A stretch of 64,000 nucleotides of DNA from Mucilaginibacter paludis DSM 18603 (GTDB lineage: Bacteria; Bacteroidota; Bacteroidia; Sphingobacteriales; Sphingobacteriaceae): positions 2,002,432 to 2,066,431 of the forward strand of contig NZ_CM001403.1 of assembly GCF_000166195.2 (NCBI RefSeq), written 5' to 3'. Of this stretch, positions 8,818 through 17,154 are shown in pieces; position 1 is the stretch's first letter; every line of letters starts with the position of its first letter. Made by a program: the position numbers and the translations under genes. The notes below the pieces were generated by a model. It worked only from the letters and a program-made list of their open reading frames with translations, searched no databases and had not been told where the DNA came from.

Positions 8818-9675
8818 ATGACCACACAACAAAATAATCATCCGGTTAGCCAAAAAGTTTGGTTCATTACAGGCAGTTCCCGTGGATTTGGAAAGGTTTG
8901 GACCGAAGCGGTCCTTAAGCGAGGCGATAAAGTAGCAGCAACTGCGCGCCAATTAGCCAGTATTGCCGAACTTAACGAAAAATATGGCGCTAACGTGCTG
9001 ACCCTGGAATTGGATGTCACCAAAGCCGAACAGGTAAAAGCCGCCGTTGAACAAGCTCATGCCCACTTCGGGAGGCTGGATATCATACTTAACAATGCCG
9101 GCTATTCGTTAGTCGGCACAATAGAGGAAGCAAGTGCCGATGAAATAAAGGCGATGTATGAAACAAACGTTTTCGGTGCAATTGCAGTTATCCAGGCTGC
9201 CCTACCCTTGCTCCGTCAGCAAGGCGGCGGCCATATCCTCGGTACATCAAGCAACCTTGGCCATGTTACCTTACCTGTTATCGGCTACTACTGCTCTACC
9301 AAGTGGGCATTCGAAGCTATTCACGAAAGTTTAGCCCTCGAAGTTAAAGCGTTCGGAATTAAAGTGACGATCATCGAGCCGGGTGCTTACGCCACCGAGT
9401 TCGGTAGCGCAGAGTCGTTAAAATTTGCTGCAGGCCTTGATATTTACCAGGATTTTAAAACGCAGTTTTTCGATAGTCTAAGAAGTATGGAAAGAGGTAA
9501 TCCTAATGCGACACCTGAAGCGATATTTAAAGTAGTTGATGCGGAAAACCCGCCTTTGAGAATTAATCTGGGCAGTCAAAACTTGTCGTGGACACGCGCC
9601 GCCTATGCCGAAAGGCTGGCAACCTGGGAAGAGTGGGATGCAGTTTCCATAGCGGCCCAGGGCACTTCAAAGTAA
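8818..9675 (+). CDS. Short-chain dehydrogenase/reductase (classical SDR)
   Basis: A 285-residue NAD(P)-binding oxidoreductase. It shows TGSSRGFG (residues 18-25, the TGxxxGxG nucleotide loop), NNAG (92-95), catalytic-type serine S144/S145 and Y158-CST-K162 (YxxxK). Arginine inside the glycine loop and at ATARQ (about 44) favours NADP(H). Substrate is unknown. An AraC-type regulator follows 70 bp downstream in the same direction, separated by a strong hairpin; such SDR/AraC pairs are common and the regulator may control the enzyme. Confidence 0.9.
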   Translation: MTTQQNNHPVSQKVWFITGSSRGFGKVWTEAVLKRGDKVAATARQLASIAELNEKYGANVLTLELDVTKAEQVKAAVEQAHAHFGRLDIILNNAGYSLVGTIEEASADEIKAMYETNVFGAIAVIQAALPLLRQQGGGHILGTSSNLGHVTLPVIGYYCSTKWAFEAIHESLALEVKAFGIKVTIIEPGAYATEFGSAESLKFAAGLDIYQDFKTQFFDSLRSMERGNPNATPEAIFKVVDAENPPLRINLGSQNLSWTRAAYAERLATWEEWDAVSIAAQGTSK

Positions 9676-9695
9676 TCTTCCGGTAAAAGATGGTT

Positions 9696-9728
9696 TATAA
9701 CCGGCCATGTACAACATTGCCGGTTATA
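9696..9728. terminator. Hairpin between the SDR and AraC genes
   Basis: A perfect 10-bp stem, TATAACCGGC / GCCGGTTATA, with a 13-nt loop. It lies 21 bp after the SDR stop and 17 bp before the AraC start. There is no long U-tract, so it could be a weak terminator or an operator for the regulator. Confidence 0.5.
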
Positions 9729-9745
9729 ATTAATTAAATTTAAAA

Positions 9746-10669
9746 ATGAAAAACCAGGAGATCGTCCATGTTAAAATGGAGTCGCTATCAGATATGCACC
9801 GGGCTTTCGGTTTACCTGCGCCGGCTCATCCGCTAATCAGTTTTATCAATGCGGCCACTAACCGCGTCATCTTATCCAACCTGCCCCACGCCCATGTACT
9901 GCATTTTTACAAAATATCCTATAAGCCAGGTTTAAGCGGCAAACTAAAATATGGCCAGGATTATTATGATTTTGATGAAGGCGGTCTGCTATTTGCCGCA
10001 CCTAACCAGGTTATCGGGAACCATGGCACCAACGATGCAGAAGCATGTTCCGAATACACTTTGCTGATACACCCCGACTTTTTATGGAATTATCCGCTGG
10101 CAAAAAAGATAAAGCAGTATGGCTTCTTTTCCTATTCGGCAAATGAAGCCTTGCACCTGTCGGAAAAGGAGAAGACAACGATCATTTCCATCTTTAAAAT
10201 CATTGAAGAAGAGCTAAATAGCAGGATAGATGATTTTAGTCAGGATGTGATCATCTCTCAGATCGAGTTGCTTTTAAATTATGCTAACCGTTTTTACAAA
10301 AGGCAATTTATTACAAGGAAAGTAGTAAGCAACGGCCTGCTCCAAAAACTGGAAGATATTTTTGATGAATATTTTACAAGCGATAAATCCTCAAGCCTCG
10401 GCATACCTACAGTGCAATACCTTTCGGAGAAACTAAATATATCACCAAGCTATTTAAGCGACATGCTACGGTCACTTACCGGGCAAAATGCCCAGCACCT
10501 GATACATCGAAAGATCATCGAGCAGGCTAAGGAAAAACTATCAGCAACAAGATTGTCGGTAAGCGAAGTTGCCTATCAATTAGGTTTTGAGCATCCGCAA
10601 TCTTTTAACAAGCTGTTTAAAGCGAAAACTAAAACATCACCTTTAGAATTCAGGAAGTCATTTAACTAA
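9746..10669 (+). CDS. AraC-family transcriptional regulator
   Basis: A 307-residue regulator. The N-terminal ~180 residues form a cupin-like sensing domain (HVLHFYKISYKPGLSGKLKY, FDEGGLLFAAPNQ). The C-terminal ~100 residues carry the two helix-turn-helix units of AraC proteins: YLSEKLNISPSYLSDMLRSL and VSEVAYQLGFEHPQSFNKLFK, ending TSPLEFR. The target is probably the upstream SDR gene (inference from adjacency). Confidence 0.88.
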   Translation: MKNQEIVHVKMESLSDMHRAFGLPAPAHPLISFINAATNRVILSNLPHAHVLHFYKISYKPGLSGKLKYGQDYYDFDEGGLLFAAPNQVIGNHGTNDAEACSEYTLLIHPDFLWNYPLAKKIKQYGFFSYSANEALHLSEKEKTTIISIFKIIEEELNSRIDDFSQDVIISQIELLLNYANRFYKRQFITRKVVSNGLLQKLEDIFDEYFTSDKSSSLGIPTVQYLSEKLNISPSYLSDMLRSLTGQNAQHLIHRKIIEQAKEKLSATRLSVSEVAYQLGFEHPQSFNKLFKAKTKTSPLEFRKSFN

Positions 10670-10739
10670 TGGCTCCTTTAATTACCAATTACCGTTCTAC
10701 CCGCACCAATTGATTAGCATTAAGCGCTCAGATCACATT

Positions 10740-10989
10740 ATAAAAGATTCGGCAATTGTGTTAACGTTAGAGCTCGCGTTATTATTTGTCGTTGGCATCC
10801 AGTCTTATTTTTCCAATGCAATGGCTGATGTGCTGTTTGGCGATTATAACCTTACAGAAGACCCTTAGTAGATATAAATGATCTGGCCTACAAATCGGCA
10901 TATATCGGCGAGCTGAATACACTTCGCTTTCGGCTACGGGTTGAGATATACTCATTTTAAGTACAGCGACCCGGAAATAAATATTAAAT
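10740..10989 (+). pseudogene. Decayed C-terminal fragments of a GH3 beta-glucosidase
   Basis: Two short reading-frame islands match conserved C-terminal motifs of GH3 enzymes in the right order. At about 10817-10868 the frame reads NAMADVLFGDYNLTEDP and then stops; GH3 proteins have GGNAxADVLFGDYNPSG here. At about 10926-10987 another frame reads HFAFGYGLRYTHFKYSDPEI, matching the GH3 FGYGLSYTxFxYSD motif. In intact enzymes these lie roughly 60 residues apart; here about 20 codons separate them and an in-frame stop intervenes. The rest of the gene is gone. Confidence 0.65.
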
Positions 10990-11255
10990 TTGATCAGGAG
11001 ATCGATTTGTTAACAGGTAATGAAAAAGCTATGGGAATTATAGAAACAATCAAGCTCATCACAAGAGAAGAAGCGCTGGAAGAAGGACTTGAGAAAGGAC
11101 TTGAAAGAGGGCGTGAGGAAGGACGTAAAAAGGAGCAGTATGAGTTTGTAAAGAACCTTCTTTTAGACACCGATTTTGATATAACCAAAATCGCATCACT
11201 CGCAAACGTTGCCGACTCTTTTGTTTTGCAAGTAAAAAAAGACTTAGATTTCTGA
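10941..11255 (+). pseudogene. Chimeric remnant: GH3 tail joined to an Rpn/PD-(D/E)XK-type C-terminus
   Basis: An open frame of 104 codons that is probably not a functional gene. Its first ~15 residues (RYTHFKYSDPEINI) belong to the GH3 remnant. From KFDQEIDLLTG onward it resembles the C-terminus of Rpn-family recombination-promoting nucleases: the charged EEGLEKGLERGREEGRKKE helix and a short tail DFDITKIASLANVADSFVLQVKK. The nuclease core is missing. The junction suggests that a mobile Rpn-type gene once landed in, or recombined with, the GH3 gene. Confidence 0.55.
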
Positions 11256-11276
11256 TTATCATCAACGCTATAGAAT

Positions 11277-11321
11277 AAATTTGATCAGGAGATCGTCTGA
11301 TTAACGGGCAAACAAAAAGCC
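11277..11321 (+). repeat. Second copy of a 45-bp Rpn-derived segment
   Basis: AAATTTGATCAGGAGATCG occurs at 10986-11004 and again at 11277-11295, followed in both by similar sequence (TTAAC-GG-AA...AAAAAGC). In the second copy the translation reads KFDQEIV, stop, LTGKQKA against KFDQEIDLLTGNEKA in the first, so this is another fragment of the same protein family rather than a regulatory repeat. Confidence 0.6.
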
Positions 11322-11344
11322 CTCAGAAATTCTGAAGGCCTTTT
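11314..11344 (-). terminator. Intrinsic terminator of the S46 peptidase gene
   Basis: Hairpin with arms AAAAGCCCTCAGAA and TTCTGAAGGCCTTTT. Read on the minus strand it follows the peptidase stop by about 17 bp and runs into a T-rich stretch (GGGCTTTTTGTTTG). It can also act for the plus strand. Confidence 0.7.
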
Positions 11345-11360
11345 GCTTGGTCTGTTTATG

Positions 11361-13526
11361 TTAATATTTATGGATTTCCAATTCGCTGATCAGATTGTTG
11401 GCATGTCCTAAAACATCAATACACCACAATACGTATCTCACATCCACACAGATAGTCCGCTTGTACTTTTTGTCAAACGCAATATCGCCACTCATGGCTT
11501 CCCAGTTGCCGTCAAAAGCAAGGCCGATCAGTTCGCCTTTGCCATTAATAACCGGCGAACCGGAGTTACCACCGGTAATATCATCATTAGTTATAAAGTC
11601 AACCGGTACAGTACCGCCTTCTGCATACTGGCCGAAATCTTTTTTCTTATAAGCGGTAACCAACGAAGCTGGTAAATCAAACTCGCTGTCGCCGGGCTTA
11701 TATTTTGCCATCATCCCGTCCAACGTTGTTTTCAGAGGTGCCTTCCTATTACCTTTCATGGTATAATCCTGCACATTGCCATAGGTTATCCGCATAGTGG
11801 AGTTAGCATCGGGGTACATCAGTTTACCTTGATTTTTCTCCAGAAGCGCCTTTTGATAGAGCTTGTCTAATTCGGCCTTCTTACTGTCAAAATCGCTTAT
11901 CTTATCACCAAAAACTTTTTTAATATAAACTTGCGGAACCAGGTTTATGGCATACATCACCGCCGGATCGGCATTTAATGATTCTACCGATAGGTTTCCT
12001 ATAGCACTTTTCAATTTTCCGGGCTCAATCAGGTTACTATTGGCCCAAAGGTAATCGGCAAATTTCGCAAAGGCCTGCGGAGCATTTCCTGGCGAAAACT
12101 TGGTTACTATGTTTTCAATAAACTCTGGGTGCTGGTTTTTAGGCACATCATTATAATAAGAGGCCATCAGCTGTGCAAAGGTTTTTTTATCGGCTATCTC
12201 GTTATAAGTTTTAGCATAATTTTCAGCGTATTCTTTCAAATCCTTATCAAAACCCGCTACAGCGGCGGCATCATCCTTTCGGGCTTCTTTTTCCTTCTGT
12301 GTATAAAAAATATTAAGCGTATTCACAACAAAGGCAGGGGCACGCAAACCCTCGTTAACATAGGTACGGTGGATGGCGTAAGGCTCGTAATCGGCATATA
12401 ACTTTTGGTACTTTTCCATTAAACCGACATATTCGGGTTTGTTGGCAGCCCATTTGGTAAACTCTGCTTCTTGCTTCTTTTTTTGCTCATAAATACCCAG
12501 GCGTTTAAGTTGCTCGCCCTGGCCAATATAATATTTCCAGTAATTGGCTATTTTGGCATATTGGGAGGACAGCTTCAACCGTGTATCCACACTTTTATTC
12601 ATCTCTTCTTTCCATGCCTTTAAACGGATATCACGCAGCTTCACAATCAGCGGACTGGTTTCCTCGGTAGCCAACCTTACGCCGTTGGATGTTAAAAACC
12701 TGTCGGTACGGCCGGGGTAACCATATACCATGGCAAAGTCGCCGTTTTTAACACCTTTTAACGAGATAGGTAAAAACTTTTTAGGCGTATACGGAACATT
12801 ATCGGCAGCGTAATCATTAGGCTGACCGTCCTTATCGGCATAGATCCTGAAAATCGAAAAATCGCCGGTATGTCTGGGCCACATCCAGTTATCAGTATCA
12901 CCGCCAAATTTACCAATTGACTGCGGTGGAGCACCTACCAGCCTGATATCGGTATACTTTTGATAGATGTACAGTAAATATTGGTTGCCACCAAAAAAAG
13001 TACTTACCGCGGCATCATACCTGGTGTTTTTGGTTGCGTTGGCCACAATAGCCTTATTAACATCCAATAATGTAGCGGCGCGCTTGGCTTCGCTTACATC
13101 TTTTAAACCGGCCATCACCTGGTCGGTAACGTCTTCCACTCTTACCAAAAAGCGCACAAACAAACCTTTAATAGGCTTCTCTTCGGCAAAGCTTTTGGCG
13201 TAAAAGCCATTGTCTAATATATCGTTCTCGGGAGTTGAATTTGATGATACCGACTCATAACCGCAATGGTGATTGGTAAACAACAAGCCTTTGTTTGATA
13301 CAACTTCCGCAGTGCAAAAGCCGCCTAAAGAAACAATGGCATCCTTGATACTCGCCTTGTTAACGCTATACAGATCTTCGGGCGTTAATTTAAAGCCCTG
13401 CTTTTTCATCTGGTCGTAATTCTTGCCGATGAGCATAGGTATCCACATGCCCTCGTCGGCTTTAGCAATACCTCCAAAAACAGAGGCTATTGTAAATAGC
13501 AAAACAAAAATTCTAATTTTTTTCAT
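11361..13526 (-). CDS. S46 dipeptidyl-peptidase, DPP7-type
   Basis: A 721-residue exported serine peptidase of family S46. The signal peptide ends near AKA. The chymotrypsin-like triad is visible: histidine in NHHCGY (86-87), aspartate D222 in RHTGDFS and serine S655 in GGNSGSPV. Family S46 members cleave dipeptides from the N-termini of periplasmic peptides. The residue 18 positions after the serine sets P1 preference (from memory of the Porphyromonas enzymes: glycine in DPP7, arginine in DPP11); here it is G673 in AFDGNW, arguing for a broad hydrophobic-P1, DPP7-like enzyme. Monocistronic, with its own terminator. Confidence 0.93.
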   Translation of the reverse strand: MKKIRIFVLLFTIASVFGGIAKADEGMWIPMLIGKNYDQMKKQGFKLTPEDLYSVNKASIKDAIVSLGGFCTAEVVSNKGLLFTNHHCGYESVSSNSTPENDILDNGFYAKSFAEEKPIKGLFVRFLVRVEDVTDQVMAGLKDVSEAKRAATLLDVNKAIVANATKNTRYDAAVSTFFGGNQYLLYIYQKYTDIRLVGAPPQSIGKFGGDTDNWMWPRHTGDFSIFRIYADKDGQPNDYAADNVPYTPKKFLPISLKGVKNGDFAMVYGYPGRTDRFLTSNGVRLATEETSPLIVKLRDIRLKAWKEEMNKSVDTRLKLSSQYAKIANYWKYYIGQGEQLKRLGIYEQKKKQEAEFTKWAANKPEYVGLMEKYQKLYADYEPYAIHRTYVNEGLRAPAFVVNTLNIFYTQKEKEARKDDAAAVAGFDKDLKEYAENYAKTYNEIADKKTFAQLMASYYNDVPKNQHPEFIENIVTKFSPGNAPQAFAKFADYLWANSNLIEPGKLKSAIGNLSVESLNADPAVMYAINLVPQVYIKKVFGDKISDFDSKKAELDKLYQKALLEKNQGKLMYPDANSTMRITYGNVQDYTMKGNRKAPLKTTLDGMMAKYKPGDSEFDLPASLVTAYKKKDFGQYAEGGTVPVDFITNDDITGGNSGSPVINGKGELIGLAFDGNWEAMSGDIAFDKKYKRTICVDVRYVLWCIDVLGHANNLISELEIHKY

Positions 13527-13728
13527 TAATAAACTTTAATGTGTTGAGAGATATTCCCTGCACAAAATAAGTGTTTATTTGGCACAAAGCATAGTTGCAA
13601 AAACAGAAAGCACAGCTATGGCAGGTTAAGATGTTAATGAATGGTTTGATAAGCAATCGGGTATTTTGATTAGCACTTATACGCGCCATGCTCTGATCAT
13701 ATCAATCGCGAAATTATCAACTTCAGTT

Positions 13729-14403
13729 TTATGCTTTGAAAGCTGCCATCACTACAAAATTATGATACTTATAAATGCAATCGGTATCGTTAAAGCCAGC
13801 CGTTTCGAGCATTTTCAATTGGGTTTCCAACCTGGCGAATTTATCCAGTTTGATTCGCTCGAAAGCCCGTTCAATGGCCTCGGGGGCAAGCTCCGACCGG
13901 TTGACGGTTTCTTTCCAGTTAGATTTATAAAATTCGTCAAAACCAGCACTACGCCCTTCTACCTGGTCGGCATTAATGAACAATCCACCCGGTTTGAGCG
14001 CCTGGTACACGCGGTTGTAAAGCACAGCCTTATGTTCATCTTCCAGGTGATGGATAGCCAGCGCGGAGATAATGAGGTCATATTTCTCAGCAATAGGATT
14101 GGCTGAGAAATCCATCTCTATAAACTTAAAATTTGGCAGACCGGCAAAACGCTCCCTGGCCACTTTCAGCATGTCGCCGGAGATATCCATCAGTGTGAAA
14201 TGCAGATCGGGCCGCTGCTGATAAATTGTTTGCGAAAATATACCCGTGCCCGCCCCAATATCCAGTACATTTTTTATGGCGGCGCGTTCCGCCACCAGGG
14301 GCAGGCAACTTTGATAAAAATCATCAAAACAAGGAATAAGGTATCTGCGTTGCGCATCGTAGTTTTTAGATACCCTGTTAAACTGATCTTGAATAGTGCT
14401 CAT
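13729..14403 (-). CDS. Class I SAM-dependent methyltransferase
   Basis: A 224-residue protein with the SAM-binding motif VLDIGAGTGIFS (47-57), an acidic residue ending the second strand (LMDIS), and SALAIHHLEDEHK followed by LKPGG in motif III/post-III positions. This is a Rossmann-fold methyltransferase of the Methyltransf_25/12 type. The substrate cannot be predicted. It is alone on the minus strand between the S46 gene and the XRE pair. Confidence 0.87.
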   Translation of the reverse strand: MSTIQDQFNRVSKNYDAQRRYLIPCFDDFYQSCLPLVAERAAIKNVLDIGAGTGIFSQTIYQQRPDLHFTLMDISGDMLKVARERFAGLPNFKFIEMDFSANPIAEKYDLIISALAIHHLEDEHKAVLYNRVYQALKPGGLFINADQVEGRSAGFDEFYKSNWKETVNRSELAPEAIERAFERIKLDKFARLETQLKMLETAGFNDTDCIYKYHNFVVMAAFKA

Positions 14404-14576
14404 TAATAATATTTTGCTATCGACCTTTAAATTTTGAATTAAAAAACCAAAAATCGACTTTAATTCCAGTTGATCATCATGAATTCAGCTCAAAACCTGT
14501 TGATTTAAGTTCAACTATCTACCAATTGCTAATAATTTAAGGCTGTATTATGCCAAATCCGCTATCAAGTAACGCA

Positions 14577-14777
14577 TCAATCATCATCCTCTAACAAAAA
14601 AATTTGGTTAACGCTAAGTTTAAATACCCCACTAATTTTTAATGCCAATATGGTAGACGGTGTATAGCCGCCCGCTTCGATAGAGTTAATAGTTTGGCGG
14701 GATACGCCTACCACATCCGCCAGTTGCTGCTGGGTCATATCTAATTTTGCCCTTTCAACTTTAAGCGTGTTCTTCAT
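14577..14777 (-). CDS. Small XRE-type helix-turn-helix regulator
   Basis: A 66-residue protein that is almost entirely one Cro/CI-type DNA-binding domain: MTQQQLADVVGVSRQTINSIE is the helix-turn-helix and STILALKISGVFKLSVNQIF the closing helices. This is the compact YozG-like class. Its start overlaps the stop of the upstream membrane-protein gene by 17 bp, so the two are translationally coupled. In this class the partner membrane protein is usually co-regulated; the role is unknown. Confidence 0.88.
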   Translation of the reverse strand: MKNTLKVERAKLDMTQQQLADVVGVSRQTINSIEAGGYTPSTILALKISGVFKLSVNQIFLLEDDD

Positions 14778-15183
14778 TATCTGCGCGCTTGAGTAGCCAA
14801 AACCAAATTTGATACATGAGTAGCATGGTAAATACCACTAATTGCCCGTTGATGTCTTTAATAGCATCGCCAAAAAGGGGATTAAGCAAGGGGCTTACAA
14901 CCGTATAGATAACGGCAACAATGAAGGAAGACAATACCGCCTTTAACCTGATCGTCAGGATCCGCTCATCATCAATTTTTTCTTTTGATAATGCTATTAA
15001 TAATAAGCCGATAATAATGAAGTCGATCACCAGGAGCGCCATAACGGATCTGCCGAATTCGGGTAAAAATATCCTGAACATTACTGAAATGATCAATGGG
15101 ACCAGGATGACCATCAAGCCGATCTTTTTAAAGGAATTTGGCAATAGCCTCAAACCTTCTTTTTTGTAAACTTTAATTTCCAT
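14761..15183 (-). CDS. Four-helix membrane protein paired with the XRE regulator
   Basis: A 140-residue integral membrane protein with four hydrophobic helices (IGLMVILVPLIISVMF, VMALLVIDFIIIGLLLIAL, AVLSSFIVAVIYTVV, LVVFTMLLMYQIWFWLL). The ATG at 15183 is preferred over one 12 bp upstream because a TATGTTTG -7-like box (15189-15196, minus strand) covers the earlier codon. Members of such pairs have no known function. Confidence 0.72.
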   Translation of the reverse strand: MEIKVYKKEGLRLLPNSFKKIGLMVILVPLIISVMFRIFLPEFGRSVMALLVIDFIIIGLLLIALSKEKIDDERILTIRLKAVLSSFIVAVIYTVVSPLLNPLFGDAIKDINGQLVVFTMLLMYQIWFWLLKRADNEEHA

Positions 15184-15342
15184 AATGACAAACATAGTTT
15201 ACATTTATGAATAAAACAAATTAATTTTTGGATAATACATTCTTAGATCAGCAATTTAACAAGTCAAATTATTTACCTCATCCCGGCATTTTGTTTACAA
15301 TAACTTAAACATTCCTTATCATGGCTGCAATTTTAGCTTTGA

Positions 15343-15350
15343 TACTTTTG
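15343..15350 (+). promoter_or_regulatory. -7 box (TACTTTTG) before the ECF sigma gene
   Basis: Exact match to the Bacteroidota TAnnTTTG element, 24 nt before the preferred start. A small hairpin (GCCTGC/GCAGGC, 15351-15369) lies between the box and the start codon. No clear -33 element was found. Confidence 0.5.
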
Positions 15351-15373
15351 CCTGCGTAAAAAAGCAGGCTGTG

Positions 15374-15970
15374 ATGATCAATAATGAAATAGTTAACGAG
15401 CGGCAACTTTTGGTGCAGCTAAGCAATCACGACAAGGAAGCTTTTTCTATTATCTATAACGCATACGCCAAAAAACTTTTCCGGTACGCCGTAAAAATCA
15501 TTAAGTCCACAGAGATTGCCGAAGATACCGTTCACGACATTTTTGTTAAACTTTGGGATAATGCCTCCTCGCTTCAAATCGAAACATCGCTACAGGCTTA
15601 TTTATACAAAGCCACTTATTTTCATTTAATGAATTTAATAAAGCGTGGCGCTGTTCAAGAACGTTTTGTGGACGAGGTAATGTATAGTGCTGCCCAACTG
15701 AGCCATTGTACCGAGGAAAAAGTTTTGTTTAAAGAAACTTTAAAACATGTACAATGTGCAATAGATAGCCTGCCACCTCAGCGAAAATTAATTTTTGAAA
15801 TGGGGCGCAACGAAGGGATGAGCCACAGGCAAATTGCACGCGAATTGGACCTTGCCGACAGCACAGTTAACAATCAAATAGTAAAGGCGCTTAAAACCAT
15901 TAAAGAGCATTTACTAATCAGCGGTTCCGTAGGCATTTTGTTAACTTTCGTTAATTTCTTCCATAAATAA
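15374..15970 (+). CDS. ECF RNA polymerase sigma factor (FecI/sigma-70 region 2 and 4)
   Basis: About 198 residues. Region 2 spans roughly 18-80 (AFSIIYNAYAKKLFRYAVKI, DTVHDIFVKLW) and region 4 about 130-180 (LPPQRKLIFEMGRNEGMSHR, then ARELDLADSTVNNQIVKALK). A GTG lies immediately upstream; the ATG at 15374 is chosen. The FecR-type anti-sigma gene begins 64 bp downstream and an STN-bearing SusC follows, which is the standard trans-envelope signalling cassette: ligand binding to the receptor releases this sigma factor to transcribe the uptake locus. Confidence 0.92.
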   Translation: MINNEIVNERQLLVQLSNHDKEAFSIIYNAYAKKLFRYAVKIIKSTEIAEDTVHDIFVKLWDNASSLQIETSLQAYLYKATYFHLMNLIKRGAVQERFVDEVMYSAAQLSHCTEEKVLFKETLKHVQCAIDSLPPQRKLIFEMGRNEGMSHRQIARELDLADSTVNNQIVKALKTIKEHLLISGSVGILLTFVNFFHK

Positions 15971-16034
15971 TTTTTTTTCAATCCGGATAGTTATAGTCCT
16001 TCCTCAAGTTGTCTTATGTATGTAGCACAAGACC

Positions 16035-17012
16035 ATGGATCAGGAAATAATTGAGTTATTAAAAAAATACATCAGCAACAATTGCAGCCCAAATGAGCTT
16101 AAAAAGGTAAGCCAGCTGATGAAATCGGGCAACTTTCAGGATGAGTGGGAACTGGTGCTCCGGGAAGAAGCCGCAGCCGACATGGCCGACGACGCGAGTA
16201 CCCATGACCCGGCTTTTGATGCGGAAGGCGTATTTAAAAAAATAAACAAAACTATAAAACCGGCGCGGCAGATAAAAATGCAACCCTGGCTGATTGGCGT
16301 TGCCGCCACTTTGCTGATCACACTTTCCATTGGCTACCTGTTTTTAAATAACCAGGCTACATCTTTCAATCATCCGGCGGTTCTGCAATTGACTACTCTG
16401 GCCGGGCAACAGAAGCAAATTACACTTGCCGATGGCACCCAGATTATTTTGAATTGCAGAAGCACCCTTACCTGTACAGCACAATTTGACGGTAACAAAC
16501 GTGAAGTATACCTGGATGGGGAAGCCTTTTTTAATGTTAAGCACGACGATAAAAAGCCATTTATAGTGCATACCGGGCGCTTAAACGTACAGGTTTTAGG
16601 CACCTCGTTCAACGTACAATCATACCGGGCAGATAACAGGGCCGTTGTTAGCGTGGCCAGCGGAAAAGTTGGTGTTAACGGTGCCAAACCAACCAGCACT
16701 TATATGCTGCTACCCGGCGACCGGCTCTCTTACAATCGCAAAAACGAATTTAAAAAAGATAACATCAGCATTGACGAGATCATGGGATGGCAAAAGGGAA
16801 TCCTGAGCTTCCACCTAGAAACCATTCATGACATTGTACCGGTACTTGAGCGGTATTACGGCATTACTATTCACATTGACCACGAGCAAAAGCCCGAAAA
16901 ACAGGTTACCGCCAACTTTAATCGCAAAACATTGCCGCAGGTTTTGGAGATCTTATCCCAAACAGCAGGCTTTAACTACGTCATCCATAAAAATGAAGTA
17001 CATATCAATTAA
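16035..17012 (+). CDS. FecR-type anti-sigma factor
   Basis: A 325-residue protein with a cytoplasmic N-terminus (1-80), one membrane helix at 84-104, a periplasmic FecR domain (about 115-215, with LADGTQIILN and VYLDGEAFFNV...VHTGRLNVQVLGTSFNV blocks) and a C-terminal DUF4974 domain (about 250-325, LETIHDIVPVLERYYGITI). It should hold the upstream ECF sigma factor inactive and sense the STN domain of the downstream SusC. Confidence 0.93.
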   Translation: MDQEIIELLKKYISNNCSPNELKKVSQLMKSGNFQDEWELVLREEAAADMADDASTHDPAFDAEGVFKKINKTIKPARQIKMQPWLIGVAATLLITLSIGYLFLNNQATSFNHPAVLQLTTLAGQQKQITLADGTQIILNCRSTLTCTAQFDGNKREVYLDGEAFFNVKHDDKKPFIVHTGRLNVQVLGTSFNVQSYRADNRAVVSVASGKVGVNGAKPTSTYMLLPGDRLSYNRKNEFKKDNISIDEIMGWQKGILSFHLETIHDIVPVLERYYGITIHIDHEQKPEKQVTANFNRKTLPQVLEILSQTAGFNYVIHKNEVHIN

Positions 17013-17154
17013 CCCTAAAACAAGGAGGTACCGACAGAACATTTTACAAATAAGCGCCCTGTTGGAGCAGGACGCTTGGCTATCAACTGAATTTGGAGAT
17101 TCAATTAACAAACACGCAGGCTTCAACAACCTGCACTAATTCAACACTAAAGTA

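Noticed and set aside
10941..11255. Calling the 104-codon frame an intact Rpn-family gene
   Set aside because: The PD-(D/E)XK core is missing and the N-terminus is clearly a GH3 remnant.
16828..17139. A 103-codon frame overlapping the end of the FecR gene
   Set aside because: It is out of frame over most of a well-supported gene and has no recognisable features; the FecR-to-SusC gap is best read as leader sequence.
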